A stretch of DNA of 64,000 bases. It comes from Nostoc linckia NIES-25 (GTDB taxonomy: Bacteria; Cyanobacteriota; Cyanobacteriia; Cyanobacteriales; Nostocaceae). The stretch's first letter is position 1. Every line of letters begins with the position of its first letter. This document shows positions 33,285 to 41,711 of the stretch, one piece after another. The position numbers and the translations under genes are program-made. The stretch covers positions 6,388,483 to 6,452,482 of the forward strand of contig NZ_AP018222.1 of the NCBI RefSeq assembly GCF_002368035.1, read 5' to 3'. The notes beneath the pieces were generated by a model. The model did no database searches and had not been told where the DNA came from. It saw only the letters and a list, made by a program, of their open reading frames with translations.

Positions 33285-34307
33285 ATGCTCAACACTCCCT
33301 TTCCTTTTAAGCGATTATCTGGCGCTGTGAGCGAAACCGACTCATTACGAGTCGTTGTTTTTGCGATCGCAGACTATTTATTTGCCCTGCCAGTTGGTGC
33401 AGTTCTCAAGGTGATTGCTTGTCCTCCTATTAGCAGTACGGTTGAAAGCGGTATCGGGATGGTCGATTTGGGAGCGCAAACTATTACGATTGTGGACTTG
33501 CGCCAAAAGTTAATTCCGCAACTACAAACCCAACAGACACACCAAGTTTCTGCGGTTGACACTTCAGGACGCTTTTTACTTCTGACTCAAACGCGGACTG
33601 GAGAACTTTGTGGCATTCCTGTGGATAAGCCCCCTGCTTTAATTGATATTCCTTTGGAAACTGTGCGTCCGGTGCCGTGGTCTTATCGGCAAGTGGCGGA
33701 GTTAAACTTTGTGAGCCACATGGCTGTCTTGTCTGTAGCACCAAATGAAGAACCACTCAAAGTCCTGCTTCTAGGCATGAACCAGATATTGGCTGATAAG
33801 TTGGGCTTGCCTGGAACAACCTCAACCTTGGCTTCTGGACTGACATCCTGCGAACAACGGCAAAGATTTCTGCGTTTTTCCTTGGGCGATCGAGGAAGTG
33901 GATTGGTGCCATTCCAATCAGTACTGGACACGATTCATATCGCTAGCCAAGAAATTTCTCCAGCCCCGGCCTTACCAAGTTGGATTTTAGGTTTCTATAA
34001 TTGGCAAGGACAGATGTTGCGGCTGGTTGACTTAGAACATTTGCTTGGTTATGCACCGCTTTTTAAGCGACAGTCACGACCAGAAAAGCCAATAGTTCTG
34101 GTTGTTGAGCTTCAAAATCAGGTAGTCGGGTTTTTAGTCGCTCATGTCTTAGATGTAGAGTGGCAGGATTTACAGCAAACACAATCGGCACCAACCGACT
34201 TTTCCCCCAACAAACTACTAAATTTTGTTCGAGGTATTCTGCCAGGCGATCGCTGGATTTTAGACACCAAAGCGATCGCCCAGACATTGCAATGGCAAAC
34301 CCACTGA
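33285..34307 (+). CDS. Double CheW-domain protein
   Basis: This 340-residue protein has two CheW-like domains in tandem. The first (about 20-165) reads RVVVFAIADYLFALPVGAVL and GIGMVDLGAQTITIVDLRQK; the second (about 190-335) reads RFLRFSLGDRGSGLVPFQSV, ILGFYNWQGQMLRLVDLEHL and VVELQNQVVGFLVAHVLDV. Such proteins can tune chemosensory array lattices or bridge different kinases. It is the first gene of a second set (CheW, receptor-like, CheA-like) following the complete one. The ATG follows a pyrimidine-rich repeat with no obvious ribosome-binding site. Confidence 0.85.
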   Translation: MLNTPFPFKRLSGAVSETDSLRVVVFAIADYLFALPVGAVLKVIACPPISSTVESGIGMVDLGAQTITIVDLRQKLIPQLQTQQTHQVSAVDTSGRFLLLTQTRTGELCGIPVDKPPALIDIPLETVRPVPWSYRQVAELNFVSHMAVLSVAPNEEPLKVLLLGMNQILADKLGLPGTTSTLASGLTSCEQRQRFLRFSLGDRGSGLVPFQSVLDTIHIASQEISPAPALPSWILGFYNWQGQMLRLVDLEHLLGYAPLFKRQSRPEKPIVLVVELQNQVVGFLVAHVLDVEWQDLQQTQSAPTDFSPNKLLNFVRGILPGDRWILDTKAIAQTLQWQTH

Positions 34308-34313
34308 TAAGAG

Positions 34314-34440
34314 GCAGGGGGCAGGGGGAGGGGGGCAGGGGGAAGTTAAAGGTACAAACCGAACTTCGTTCCGCTCCGCTAACACCCACAAGTGGCGTGA
34401 TTTTTCCCCCTGCTCCCTTGCTCCCTGCTCCCCTGCTTTT
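34314..34440. repeat. GGCAGGGGG/CCCCTGCTCC hairpin element
   Basis: The purine arm is rich in GGGGGCAGG, the middle block CGTTCCGCTCCGCTAACACC is similar to the middle of family-2 copy 1, and the pyrimidine arm is CCCCCTGCTCCC. It fills the gap between the double CheW gene and the receptor-like gene. Confidence 0.6.
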
Positions 34441-34472
34441 TTATTTGACTTGATGCTGCCAAGGAGTTTTCT

Positions 34473-35726
34473 GTGACGATCGCAACTTTAGACCCTAATT
34501 TTGAAACCCAGCCTGACAATCAAATCCAGATAGAAGAAATTTTGGCTAATGTGGCTGTACTCAAAGCAGTCTTTCAATCTGCTAAGGGGCCAAAGGTTGC
34601 TCAATTGCAGCACAAGGTAAGTCAAATCGAAGCTTTTATCCAAGGTTTGGCTAAGGATTCGCCCAGTGACAATGATGACAATGTGCAAAGAGCTTTTCAG
34701 TTCCAGCGAGAACAACTGGCGGCAATTACTCGGCAAATGCAGCAAGCAAAAAATCAAACCGCACTTTTGGAAGCTACCGTCACCGCCCTGCAAGATGTTC
34801 TCAACGTCGATCGCGTCCTGATTTATCGCTTTGAAGAAGATAATCGCTCTCGTGCGATAGCGGAAGCTATACAACCGGGTTGGACATCCTTGCTCAACCA
34901 ATCCCTACCGATAAATTTATTTGTTACTCAACCCGATGTTAGTAACCCAACTGAAGTATTAGAACTAACCCCGCGCCAACAGCAATTTTGGCAACGCTTT
35001 CAGGTGCAAGCGAGTCTGTGCTTACCCTTGATTGTCAAACAACAGCCTTGGGGTTTGTTAGTTATTCAGCATTGCCTTGCACCCCGACAATGGCAGGAAG
35101 CAGAGCGCAGTTTGCTGCAACAAGTAGGAATGATGTTGACAATTAACTTACACTCGGCTGAAATAGTAGCTCCACCAGTTCAACAGCTGTCACCGCCTCC
35201 CCAAAAGGCTGAATCCTGCGATCGCTCACAGTTATTGGTGCCATTGCAGCAGGTGAGTCAAGCCGTACAAGAAGGAGTAAGAATTGCCGAGCAAGAGCGC
35301 GAGTATTTAATGTCTATTCAAGATACTGTTGCTTTTACAAATAAACAGCTGCAATACCTTGGTGAATTTTGCCAGCAAGCTTCTGGCTTTGTCGGTCTTG
35401 TGGAAGGCTTGAGTAGTAAAATTCAGATTTTGTCTTTAAATACAGCTATTGAAGCAACGAAAGCTAACGACCAGGAATTAAGTTTGTTAGCTGCTGCCGA
35501 ACAGGTAGAAATTCTCGCCCGTCAAGCCCGCGAAAGCACCGTAAATATAGAGGAATGGTTCCAAGAACTCCAGGTAGCAACAACAGACGTTGCTTCTGCT
35601 ATCGAACCGTGCGATCGCCAAATCAGTGCGGGGCTGGAGTCAATCGCCCAAATCCAGGAGCAATTTAAAGCGATCGCCGACATCGCTGCTTCTACCCTCA
35701 AATCAATAGACCTCTTGCAAAAGTAA
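34473..35726 (+). CDS. Short GAF/receptor-like protein with degenerate MCP domain
   Basis: The 417-residue protein starts with GTG preceded by AAGGAG (34461-34466). It has an N-terminal helical part and one GAF domain (about 100-225: NVDRVLIYRFEEDNRSRAIA, ...VQASLCLPLIVKQQPWGLLV) without a bilin Cys. A shortened signalling helix pair follows (about 250-417). The hairpin tip, normally TNLLALNAAIEAARAGExGxGFAVVA, reads SLNTAIEATKANDQELSLLA, so the turn and the conserved Glu/Arg contacts are altered. No transmembrane segment. The last residues (IDLLQK) and the stop come from a family-2 element at 35707. It probably cannot activate CheA normally and may act in the degenerate set. Confidence 0.78.
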   Translation: MTIATLDPNFETQPDNQIQIEEILANVAVLKAVFQSAKGPKVAQLQHKVSQIEAFIQGLAKDSPSDNDDNVQRAFQFQREQLAAITRQMQQAKNQTALLEATVTALQDVLNVDRVLIYRFEEDNRSRAIAEAIQPGWTSLLNQSLPINLFVTQPDVSNPTEVLELTPRQQQFWQRFQVQASLCLPLIVKQQPWGLLVIQHCLAPRQWQEAERSLLQQVGMMLTINLHSAEIVAPPVQQLSPPPQKAESCDRSQLLVPLQQVSQAVQEGVRIAEQEREYLMSIQDTVAFTNKQLQYLGEFCQQASGFVGLVEGLSSKIQILSLNTAIEATKANDQELSLLAAAEQVEILARQARESTVNIEEWFQELQVATTDVASAIEPCDRQISAGLESIAQIQEQFKAIADIAASTLKSIDLLQK

Positions 35727-35915
35727 CTTTTGCAAGAGGGGGAAAGGGAAAAGGTGAGCCAGCGCGGTCTTGGGGGTTTCCCCCATGAGCGACTGGCGTT
35801 AGCGAAGCGATAGCGACGCAGGAGCGTCACCCCGAAAGGGTTAAAGGGAAAAGGGTTTTTATGAGCCGCTTTTCCCCTTTACCCCTTCCCCTTTTCCCGA
35901 CTTCTGCAAGAAGTC
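35707..35915. repeat. MITE-like element, family 2, copy 3 (overlaps a gene end)
   Basis: It begins TAGACCTCTTGCAAAAGT and ends TTCTGCAAGAAGTC. The interior carries a purine arm, a second dispersed repeat (GACTGGCGTTAGCGAAGCG and CAGGAGCGTCACCCC) and a pyrimidine arm. Its left end supplies the last codons and stop of the receptor-like gene. Confidence 0.75.
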
Positions 35916-35944
35916 CATAGAATTGTCACAAACCAGGAGTTTCG

Positions 35945-38158
35945 ATGAGTACCGATTTTGTCCCCCAACCGCAGAACGACGATCGCTTTCTAGAAGAAGC
36001 GGTCGATTTGTTACTGTTCTTGGAACAGGAGTTGCCTAACTATACAAAAAACAGTAACCCTGGTACAGCTTTGGCTCTCATGGAAGCTGCTGGCTCTCTG
36101 CATTTGATTGCTATAGCAGCCGAACTAGATACGATTGCCATAGTTGCGGCTGCACTAGAAGAGATTTTTCAGCTTTTGTATCAGTATCGAGCAACTATTG
36201 ACGCTCCAATCGCCTCTTTGTTGTCGGAAGGATTAGATTGCTTACAAATGCTGTTGATGGGATTTTTAACAGCCTCGAAAATTGAGGAAGTAGAAATTCT
36301 GGAGCGGATGTCTGCCATTGTTGCTCGTCTGCAAGCAGAGTTTGGCGATTCCCAGGAAACAAACCTTGAGACATCGGTAGAGCGATCGCAGGAACGTCAA
36401 TCAGTTATCCAGTTTGGCGATTCCTTGGCCGAGGTAGAATCTTTTGCATCTCTACCAGAGCAAGTTATGGCTAAAGACAAGGAACTAATAGATGAAACTA
36501 GCCCCCACTCTGGCAGCCTTTATCATGTGGATACCGAGCAGCTTCCCGTTAAGGTAGGGGAACTAGCAAACCTGGAGGACGGAGATTTTCAGGCTTGGTT
36601 GGGAGATTTTTTCCTGTCTGCTGAAACATCAGAAGCATCCTTAGTTAAATCTTCGAGCGATCGCCATCCACTCTCTTTGCAAGAATTCATTCCCTCCATT
36701 GTTGCAACAAGTATTCCAACCGCTACACCGATCGATATTCAACATCTCGAACAACTAAACGCGCTGATTGCAACATTACTAACTAACTACGATCGGCAAG
36801 CTTGTCACGAAGAACGACAGCAACATACCATCGGGCAGTTGCTCCGACAAGTTAAACGATTACAACGCGTGTTGGACAATCTACAGGAATGGTCGGGACG
36901 TTTAGCAGCAATTTCAGATACCCTTTCTCCTCTAGCTGCTTCTCGCTCTCAGCAATTGTATAGTACTCTGCAATCCGTTTTGGCTGAAGCGTCTCAGGTG
37001 GCATCAACTGTTCATTCCTTGAATAACGATCGCCACCAACTCAAACAAGAATTCATACAGCAGGAAAATTTACTTAACCATTCTGCCGATTTAGTCAAAA
37101 AAGTTACAACTATTCCTTTAAAAGCAGCCTTAGAACCATTGCATAGGCTTTGGTCGCAGTTACAAGCTTTACAAGATAAGTCTGCTAGACTACATTTACA
37201 AATTAGCGATATCCAAGTCGATCGCACGTTTAGCGATCGCCTCCGTATCCTCCTGTTGCATATCAGTTGCTATTTATTAGAGCAAAGTATTGAGTCTTCC
37301 CAAACACGCCAACAGCTAGGTAAAAATAGCAACGGTATTATCGAAATTCAAATTTATCAACAGGGAAATCAACTAATTATTGATGGCTGTGATGATGGCG
37401 CAGGACTTAACTTATCGCAAATCTATCAACAAGCTTTAGCCCAAGGATTCGCCCTGACAAAACCAGGGGATATCTTACCAGTGACTGAACTAATACTTGA
37501 ACCAGAGGTTTCATCTGTTTTGTGCGATCGGGCTGCCTTAGAGTTAGGAGCAGAATTAACTGAAGTTTGCAAGCAATTAACAGCTATTCAAGGAAGAATA
37601 GTATTGAAGTCTAAAGCTGGACATGGTACAGCCTTCTCGCTGCAAATTCCCCTGGAGCAAAAAATTGCTCAACTTATTGTCTGCCAAGCTGACTCCAGAG
37701 TCTATGCGTTTGTTGCCGATTCTGTAGAGCAGATTTGTTTATCCCAGTCCGAACAAATTCTCCAAACTCAAGCGGGACGCATGTTATTTTTGCAGGCTTC
37801 TGACACCAGCGGCTTTAGGAGTGACGATTACGAGAATCCAACAACAGAAATGCTCGTCCCTATCCATTTACTGACTGATGTGCTGGTTTCTCCTAACTAC
37901 CTTCCCAGCCCAGTCACCAGTTACAGTAAAGATACACTAAATGCTTTCAAGCAGGATAAGCCGTTATTAGTATTTCGTTACTTAGACAAACGATGTGCTG
38001 TAGAAGTAGATTGCATCATCGGCAAGCAATCCTCTACAATCCATCCTCTAGGAGAAACAATCCCAGTTGCTCCTTATATCCAAGGCACTAGCGTTCTTGC
38101 CAATGGACAACTTAGCTTGGTTTTGGATGGTCGCCTTTTTACAAAATCTTTAACATAA
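35945..38158 (+). CDS. Degenerate CheA-like protein (probable pseudokinase)
   Basis: This 737-residue protein has the CheA order: HPt-like (1-110), helical middle, HATPase-like (about 420-565) and CheW-like (about 570-735). Compared with the kinase at 29606, the phospho-His motif SAHTLKGSAA is replaced by AAGSLHLIAI. The ATP N-box HMIRNAFDHGI is replaced by HISCYLLEQSI, losing the essential Asn. DDGRGF survives as DDGAGL, while GRGIGLDVV is lost (CDRAALELGAEL). It also lacks the receiver domain. It therefore looks unable to bind ATP-Mg or accept phosphate and may be a structural partner or regulator in the array. The frame is intact over its full length, so it is maintained rather than a decaying pseudogene. 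Confidence 0.8.
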   Translation: MSTDFVPQPQNDDRFLEEAVDLLLFLEQELPNYTKNSNPGTALALMEAAGSLHLIAIAAELDTIAIVAAALEEIFQLLYQYRATIDAPIASLLSEGLDCLQMLLMGFLTASKIEEVEILERMSAIVARLQAEFGDSQETNLETSVERSQERQSVIQFGDSLAEVESFASLPEQVMAKDKELIDETSPHSGSLYHVDTEQLPVKVGELANLEDGDFQAWLGDFFLSAETSEASLVKSSSDRHPLSLQEFIPSIVATSIPTATPIDIQHLEQLNALIATLLTNYDRQACHEERQQHTIGQLLRQVKRLQRVLDNLQEWSGRLAAISDTLSPLAASRSQQLYSTLQSVLAEASQVASTVHSLNNDRHQLKQEFIQQENLLNHSADLVKKVTTIPLKAALEPLHRLWSQLQALQDKSARLHLQISDIQVDRTFSDRLRILLLHISCYLLEQSIESSQTRQQLGKNSNGIIEIQIYQQGNQLIIDGCDDGAGLNLSQIYQQALAQGFALTKPGDILPVTELILEPEVSSVLCDRAALELGAELTEVCKQLTAIQGRIVLKSKAGHGTAFSLQIPLEQKIAQLIVCQADSRVYAFVADSVEQICLSQSEQILQTQAGRMLFLQASDTSGFRSDDYENPTTEMLVPIHLLTDVLVSPNYLPSPVTSYSKDTLNAFKQDKPLLVFRYLDKRCAVEVDCIIGKQSSTIHPLGETIPVAPYIQGTSVLANGQLSLVLDGRLFTKSLT

Positions 38159-38160
38159 AC

Positions 38161-38269
38161 TAGTAGTTCGCCAAGTGAACTTGGCGGGGGAAAGGGGAAA
38201 GGGAAAAGGTTTTAAATCCTCTTACCCTTTCCCCAGCCCTCACAAGCGCATTTTTAGGTTGGCAGACCA
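38161..38269. repeat. MITE-like element, family 1, copy C
   Basis: The left end TAGTAGTTCGCCAAGTGAAC forms the same internal hairpin as the other copies, followed by purine and pyrimidine arms, CCCTCACAAGCGC and the right end AGGTTGGCAGACCA. It lies three bases after the stop of the CheA-like gene. The right terminus is more diverged than in copies A and B. Confidence 0.7.
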
Positions 38270-38439
38270 TTATAATGGCACTAAGAAAAGCGGAAATGCT
38301 TATGGATTAAGCAGTTTGCAATTGCTTTCGGAATTCTTGCTGGGCTTTGATCGTGAAAGCAAAGTTTACGAGTCGCAAACTTGATTTACAAGTTGTTGAG
38401 ATTGCGGCGCGTTTCACTTTGCGATAACTCACCCGACAT

Positions 38440-38564
38440 TAGACTTCTTGCATAAGTCGGGAAAAGGGGAAAGGGGAAGGGGAAAAGGTTCTGTATTGTC
38501 CCTTTCCCCTTTAGCCTTTACCCTTTTCCCCAAGAGTGCAAAAAGCACTTTTGCAAGAGGTCTA
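38440..38564. repeat. MITE-like element, family 2, copy 4 (opposite orientation)
   Basis: It begins TAGACTTCTTGCATAAGTC and ends CACTTTTGCAAGAGGTCTA, that is, reversed relative to copies 1-3, with purine then pyrimidine arms between. Confidence 0.72.
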
Positions 38565-39511
38565 TTAGAGATGCGATCGATGAACCTCTCCCCAACCCCT
38601 CTCCGAGGCGGAGAGGAGCAGAAATATTTTTAGTTTCCAACGAAAAAATTAGGGTTTCAAAGCCTCTCTCCCTGTGGGGGAGAGGAATGGAAGTCGGGTT
38701 TTTAGAGCCGTCGAACTCACGTTTACTTATAGCGGCATTTAGTATAGTTCTATCCTTTTGGTAGAAGCCAAACTAATCAAAATATTTTTATAATATTAAC
38801 TAATCTAAGTTTTTGGTAACACACAAATCTTTGCTTTGTGTGTTGCCAAAAATTTATGGAATCTTAAATTAATGTAATAACTTAAATATTAACCGAATCT
38901 GGCAAATATATAAGCAGCAGTTAGAAACGAGATATGCAAGATTAATTTTGTATAGTAAGCGGGGTTATATCTATGGAGTGCTATAATTGATAGTACAAAG
39001 GTCTAAATGGCTGGCTAGTCAACTTAAAACACTAGATAATCAAAGCAGCTTTTTAATTTAAAATAATTAAAATAAAATAATTAAAATTTGCATATATAGC
39101 AGTCCTATCTGATTTGTGAAAAATATAGAGAAGGAAACTTAGACGCGCCTGCGGCTTGCCGCAGGCTACCGCAAACTACGCAGCGAAAAGTCTGTAGCTT
39201 GCTTTTCGCAGGGTGCGCTGGCTTTTGGCGTAGACACCTTAAGGGGGGCTTGTCGTCAGACATCGGTTAGTGCAGCGATCTTCGACGCAGCGCAAAGTCA
39301 GAGCGGAGTTTCCGACCATCTGAACTTTGTAAGAGAGGAGCGTCACTTTTCGAGACAAAGTAAGCAAAGGGAAGAAAGAAGAAAGAGATATGTAATTTTT
39401 ACAAATGATTTAGGATTCGCTATAACAAAAACTACTAAATTTAATAATACTTTTAATCAATATCGTTTTTCTTAAAATAGGTTAATTTCATGCAAATAAA
39501 AAGAGGTTTTT
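38565..39511. other. Gene-poor region with dispersed repeats
   Basis: About 950 bp without a supported gene. It contains an inverted CTCTCCCC/GGGGAGAG block (38586-38692), AT-rich sequence with TTTGTGTGTTGCC-type inverted repeats around 38815-38850 (GGTAACACACAAA versus TTTGTGTGTTGCC), and a complex repeat block at 39140-39355 (CCTGCGGCTTGCCGCAGG, GCGCAAAGTCAGAGCGGAG, AACTTTGTAAGAGAGGAGCG). The last part is related to the hairpin at 63350-63412. The final ~100 bp must carry the promoter of the GH2 gene. Confidence 0.55.
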
Positions 39512-41374
39512 ATGGAGTTATTAGATATTAATAATAATGGAGTTGCGTTATCAGTTAATAGCAATGGCAAGAATGCTCCCGATTGGAAAAAAATAACACA
39601 TCCACGTCCACAGTTGCAGCGATCGCCTTGGCAAAGCCTCAATGGTTTGTGGAAGTTTGCATTTGATGACGAAGGAAAATGCGTTCAACCCAGTGACCTG
39701 AAGCAATGGACTCATCAGATAGAAGTTCCATTTGCTCCTGAATCAACTAAAAGTGGGATAGGCGATACGAATTTTCACCCGAACTGTTGGTACGAGCGGG
39801 AATTTGCCATACCAGAAGGAGATGGTAGATTGCTATTACACTTCGGTGCAGTGGACTACCACGCTCGTGTCTGGGTTAACGATCGATACATAGCCGAACA
39901 TGAAGGCGGACATACCAATTTTTCCCTCGATATTACCCACGTCTTAAATGACAGTGGGATCGCAAAAGTCACAGTGTGGGCACAAGACGATCCGCAAGAC
40001 CTCGCTAAACCTCGCGGTAAGCAAGACTGGCAATTGCAGCCGCACAGTATTTGGTATCCTCGCACGAGTGGTATTTGGCAGACAGTCTGGATTGAGCGAG
40101 TGGGTAAGACTTATCTTGGTCACCTGTGCTGGAATTCTGACTTTGAGCGATGGGAGGTTGGTTTTGAAGCCGGGCTAGCGGGTGATGTACCTGCTTATGG
40201 CGTAAAAATCAAGATGAAATTGAGCATTGGCGATAAAGTGTTGGCGAATGATACCTACGAAGTGTTAAATGGGGAAATTAATCGCCGCATCGCCCTGGGC
40301 GATCCGGGGATTGACGACTTCCGTAATGAATTATTGTGGAGTCCAGAAAAGCCAACGCTAATTGACGCGGAAATTCAACTGTGGAGCAACGATCGCCTAC
40401 TGGACGAAGTAAAATCTTACACCGCAATGCGAACAGTCAGCGTACAGCGCGATCGCTTTATGCTCAATGGTCGCCCTTACTATTTACGCTTGGTTCTCGA
40501 TCAAGGCTACTGGCCTGATACGCTGATGACTCCACCCAGCGATGAAGCTTTGCGACGTGATGTAGAACTGATCAAAGCAATGGGTTTCAACGGAGTACGC
40601 AAACATCAAAAAATTGAAGACCCTCGCTTTTTATATTGGGCAGATGTTTTAGGCTTATTGGTATGGGAAGAAATGCCTAGCGCCTATCGCTTTACTCGCA
40701 AAGCAGTAGAACGCATGACGCGGGAGTGGAATGAAGTCATCAAGCGAGACTCTAGCCATCCATGTATTGTTGCTTGGGTGCCTTTTAATGAATCTTGGGG
40801 AGTGCCGAATTTAGTGGAAACAGCAGCTCACCGCAACTATGTTTTAGCAATGTATCACTTAACCAAAACCCTCGATCCAACTCGTCCAGTAATTGGTAAT
40901 GATGGCTGGGAAAGTACAGATACAGACATTCTCGCAATTCATGACTATGACACCAAACCACAGCAATTAGTTCGTCGTTACGGGCCAGAAGTGAAGCTGT
41001 CGGATATGCTTAATCATAAGCGCCCCGGAGGACGTATCCTCACGCTGGACAATTATCCACATCAAGGGCAACCAGTAATGCTCACAGAATTTGGTGGTAT
41101 CGCTTATGCCCCTGATGAGAAGCCAAATGCAGCTCAAGCTTGGGGATATGAACGCTGCTGGAGTGTCTCTGAGTTAGAAATGAAATACAGCGCCCTCCTC
41201 GAAACCGTCAATAATATTGAACTCTTCAGTGGATTTTGTTACACACAATTTACTGATACTTTCCAAGAAGCTAATGGTTTGTTGTACAGCGATCGCACAC
41301 CCAAATTTCCCCTAGAGACAATTCGGGCTGCAACCCTTTCAGGAGAAGGATTTTGCACTCCCAGTAGGTGTTAA
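39512..41374 (+). CDS. Glycoside hydrolase family 2 (beta-galactosidase/glucuronidase-like)
   Basis: This 620-residue protein has the GH2 order: sugar-binding jelly-roll domain (about 30-200; WQSLNGLWKFAFDD, NCWYEREFAIPEG, HFGAVDYHARVWVNDRYIAEHEGG), an immunoglobulin-like domain, then the TIM barrel from about 310. The acid/base Glu is in AWVPFNESWGVP and the nucleophile Glu in PVMLTEFGGIAY. There is no signal peptide, so it is cytoplasmic. Specificity (beta-galactoside, glucuronide or mannoside) cannot be assigned. The ribosome-binding site is AAAGAGG, eight bases before ATG. It is flanked on both sides by repeat-rich DNA and is not in an operon. Confidence 0.88.
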   Translation: MELLDINNNGVALSVNSNGKNAPDWKKITHPRPQLQRSPWQSLNGLWKFAFDDEGKCVQPSDLKQWTHQIEVPFAPESTKSGIGDTNFHPNCWYEREFAIPEGDGRLLLHFGAVDYHARVWVNDRYIAEHEGGHTNFSLDITHVLNDSGIAKVTVWAQDDPQDLAKPRGKQDWQLQPHSIWYPRTSGIWQTVWIERVGKTYLGHLCWNSDFERWEVGFEAGLAGDVPAYGVKIKMKLSIGDKVLANDTYEVLNGEINRRIALGDPGIDDFRNELLWSPEKPTLIDAEIQLWSNDRLLDEVKSYTAMRTVSVQRDRFMLNGRPYYLRLVLDQGYWPDTLMTPPSDEALRRDVELIKAMGFNGVRKHQKIEDPRFLYWADVLGLLVWEEMPSAYRFTRKAVERMTREWNEVIKRDSSHPCIVAWVPFNESWGVPNLVETAAHRNYVLAMYHLTKTLDPTRPVIGNDGWESTDTDILAIHDYDTKPQQLVRRYGPEVKLSDMLNHKRPGGRILTLDNYPHQGQPVMLTEFGGIAYAPDEKPNAAQAWGYERCWSVSELEMKYSALLETVNNIELFSGFCYTQFTDTFQEANGLLYSDRTPKFPLETIRAATLSGEGFCTPSRC

Positions 41375-41405
41375 GATTCGGGATGCTGGGGGAGACAAAT
41401 ACAGA

Positions 41406-41557
41406 ACTTACGCACTCAGATCCCCAAAACCCCTTCAAAAGAAGAGCCACTGCGGTGGGCGGGTTTCCCGACTTGGAGCAAGTGGCGTGGCTTTACGGCT
41501 TTCCCCCCTTTTGAAGGGGTTAGGGGGGATCGGGCTTTCAGGCTTCAGTGCGTAAGT
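41406..41557. repeat. MITE-like element with ACTTACGCACT termini
   Basis: ACTTACGCACT at 41406-41416 is inverted at 41547-41557 (AGTGCGTAAGT). Nested inside are AGATCCCCAAAACCCCTTC and its approximate inverse (GAAGGGGTTAGGGGGGATC). There is no coding capacity. A partial relative of the inner part (CCCCCCTAACCCCCCTT) lies at 46160-46190. Confidence 0.65.
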
Positions 41558-41588
41558 CCTAAAATACTTACAGCATACTTCAGGTAAA

Positions 41589-41694
41589 TAGACTTCTTGC
41601 ATAAGTCGGGAAAAGGTTCTGTATTATCCCCTTCCCCTTTAACCTTTACCCTTTTCCCCCAAGAGTGCAAAAACCAATGAAAGCAAGAGGTCTA
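41589..41694. repeat. MITE-like element, family 2, copy 5
   Basis: It begins TAGACTTCTTGCATAAGTC and ends AAAGCAAGAGGTCTA, in the same orientation as copy 4 and about 20 bp shorter. It ends 17 bp before the stop of the convergent deaminase-like gene and could act as a bidirectional transcription barrier. Confidence 0.68.
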
Positions 41695-41711
41695 TTTTTC
41701 TTAAAACTCAA

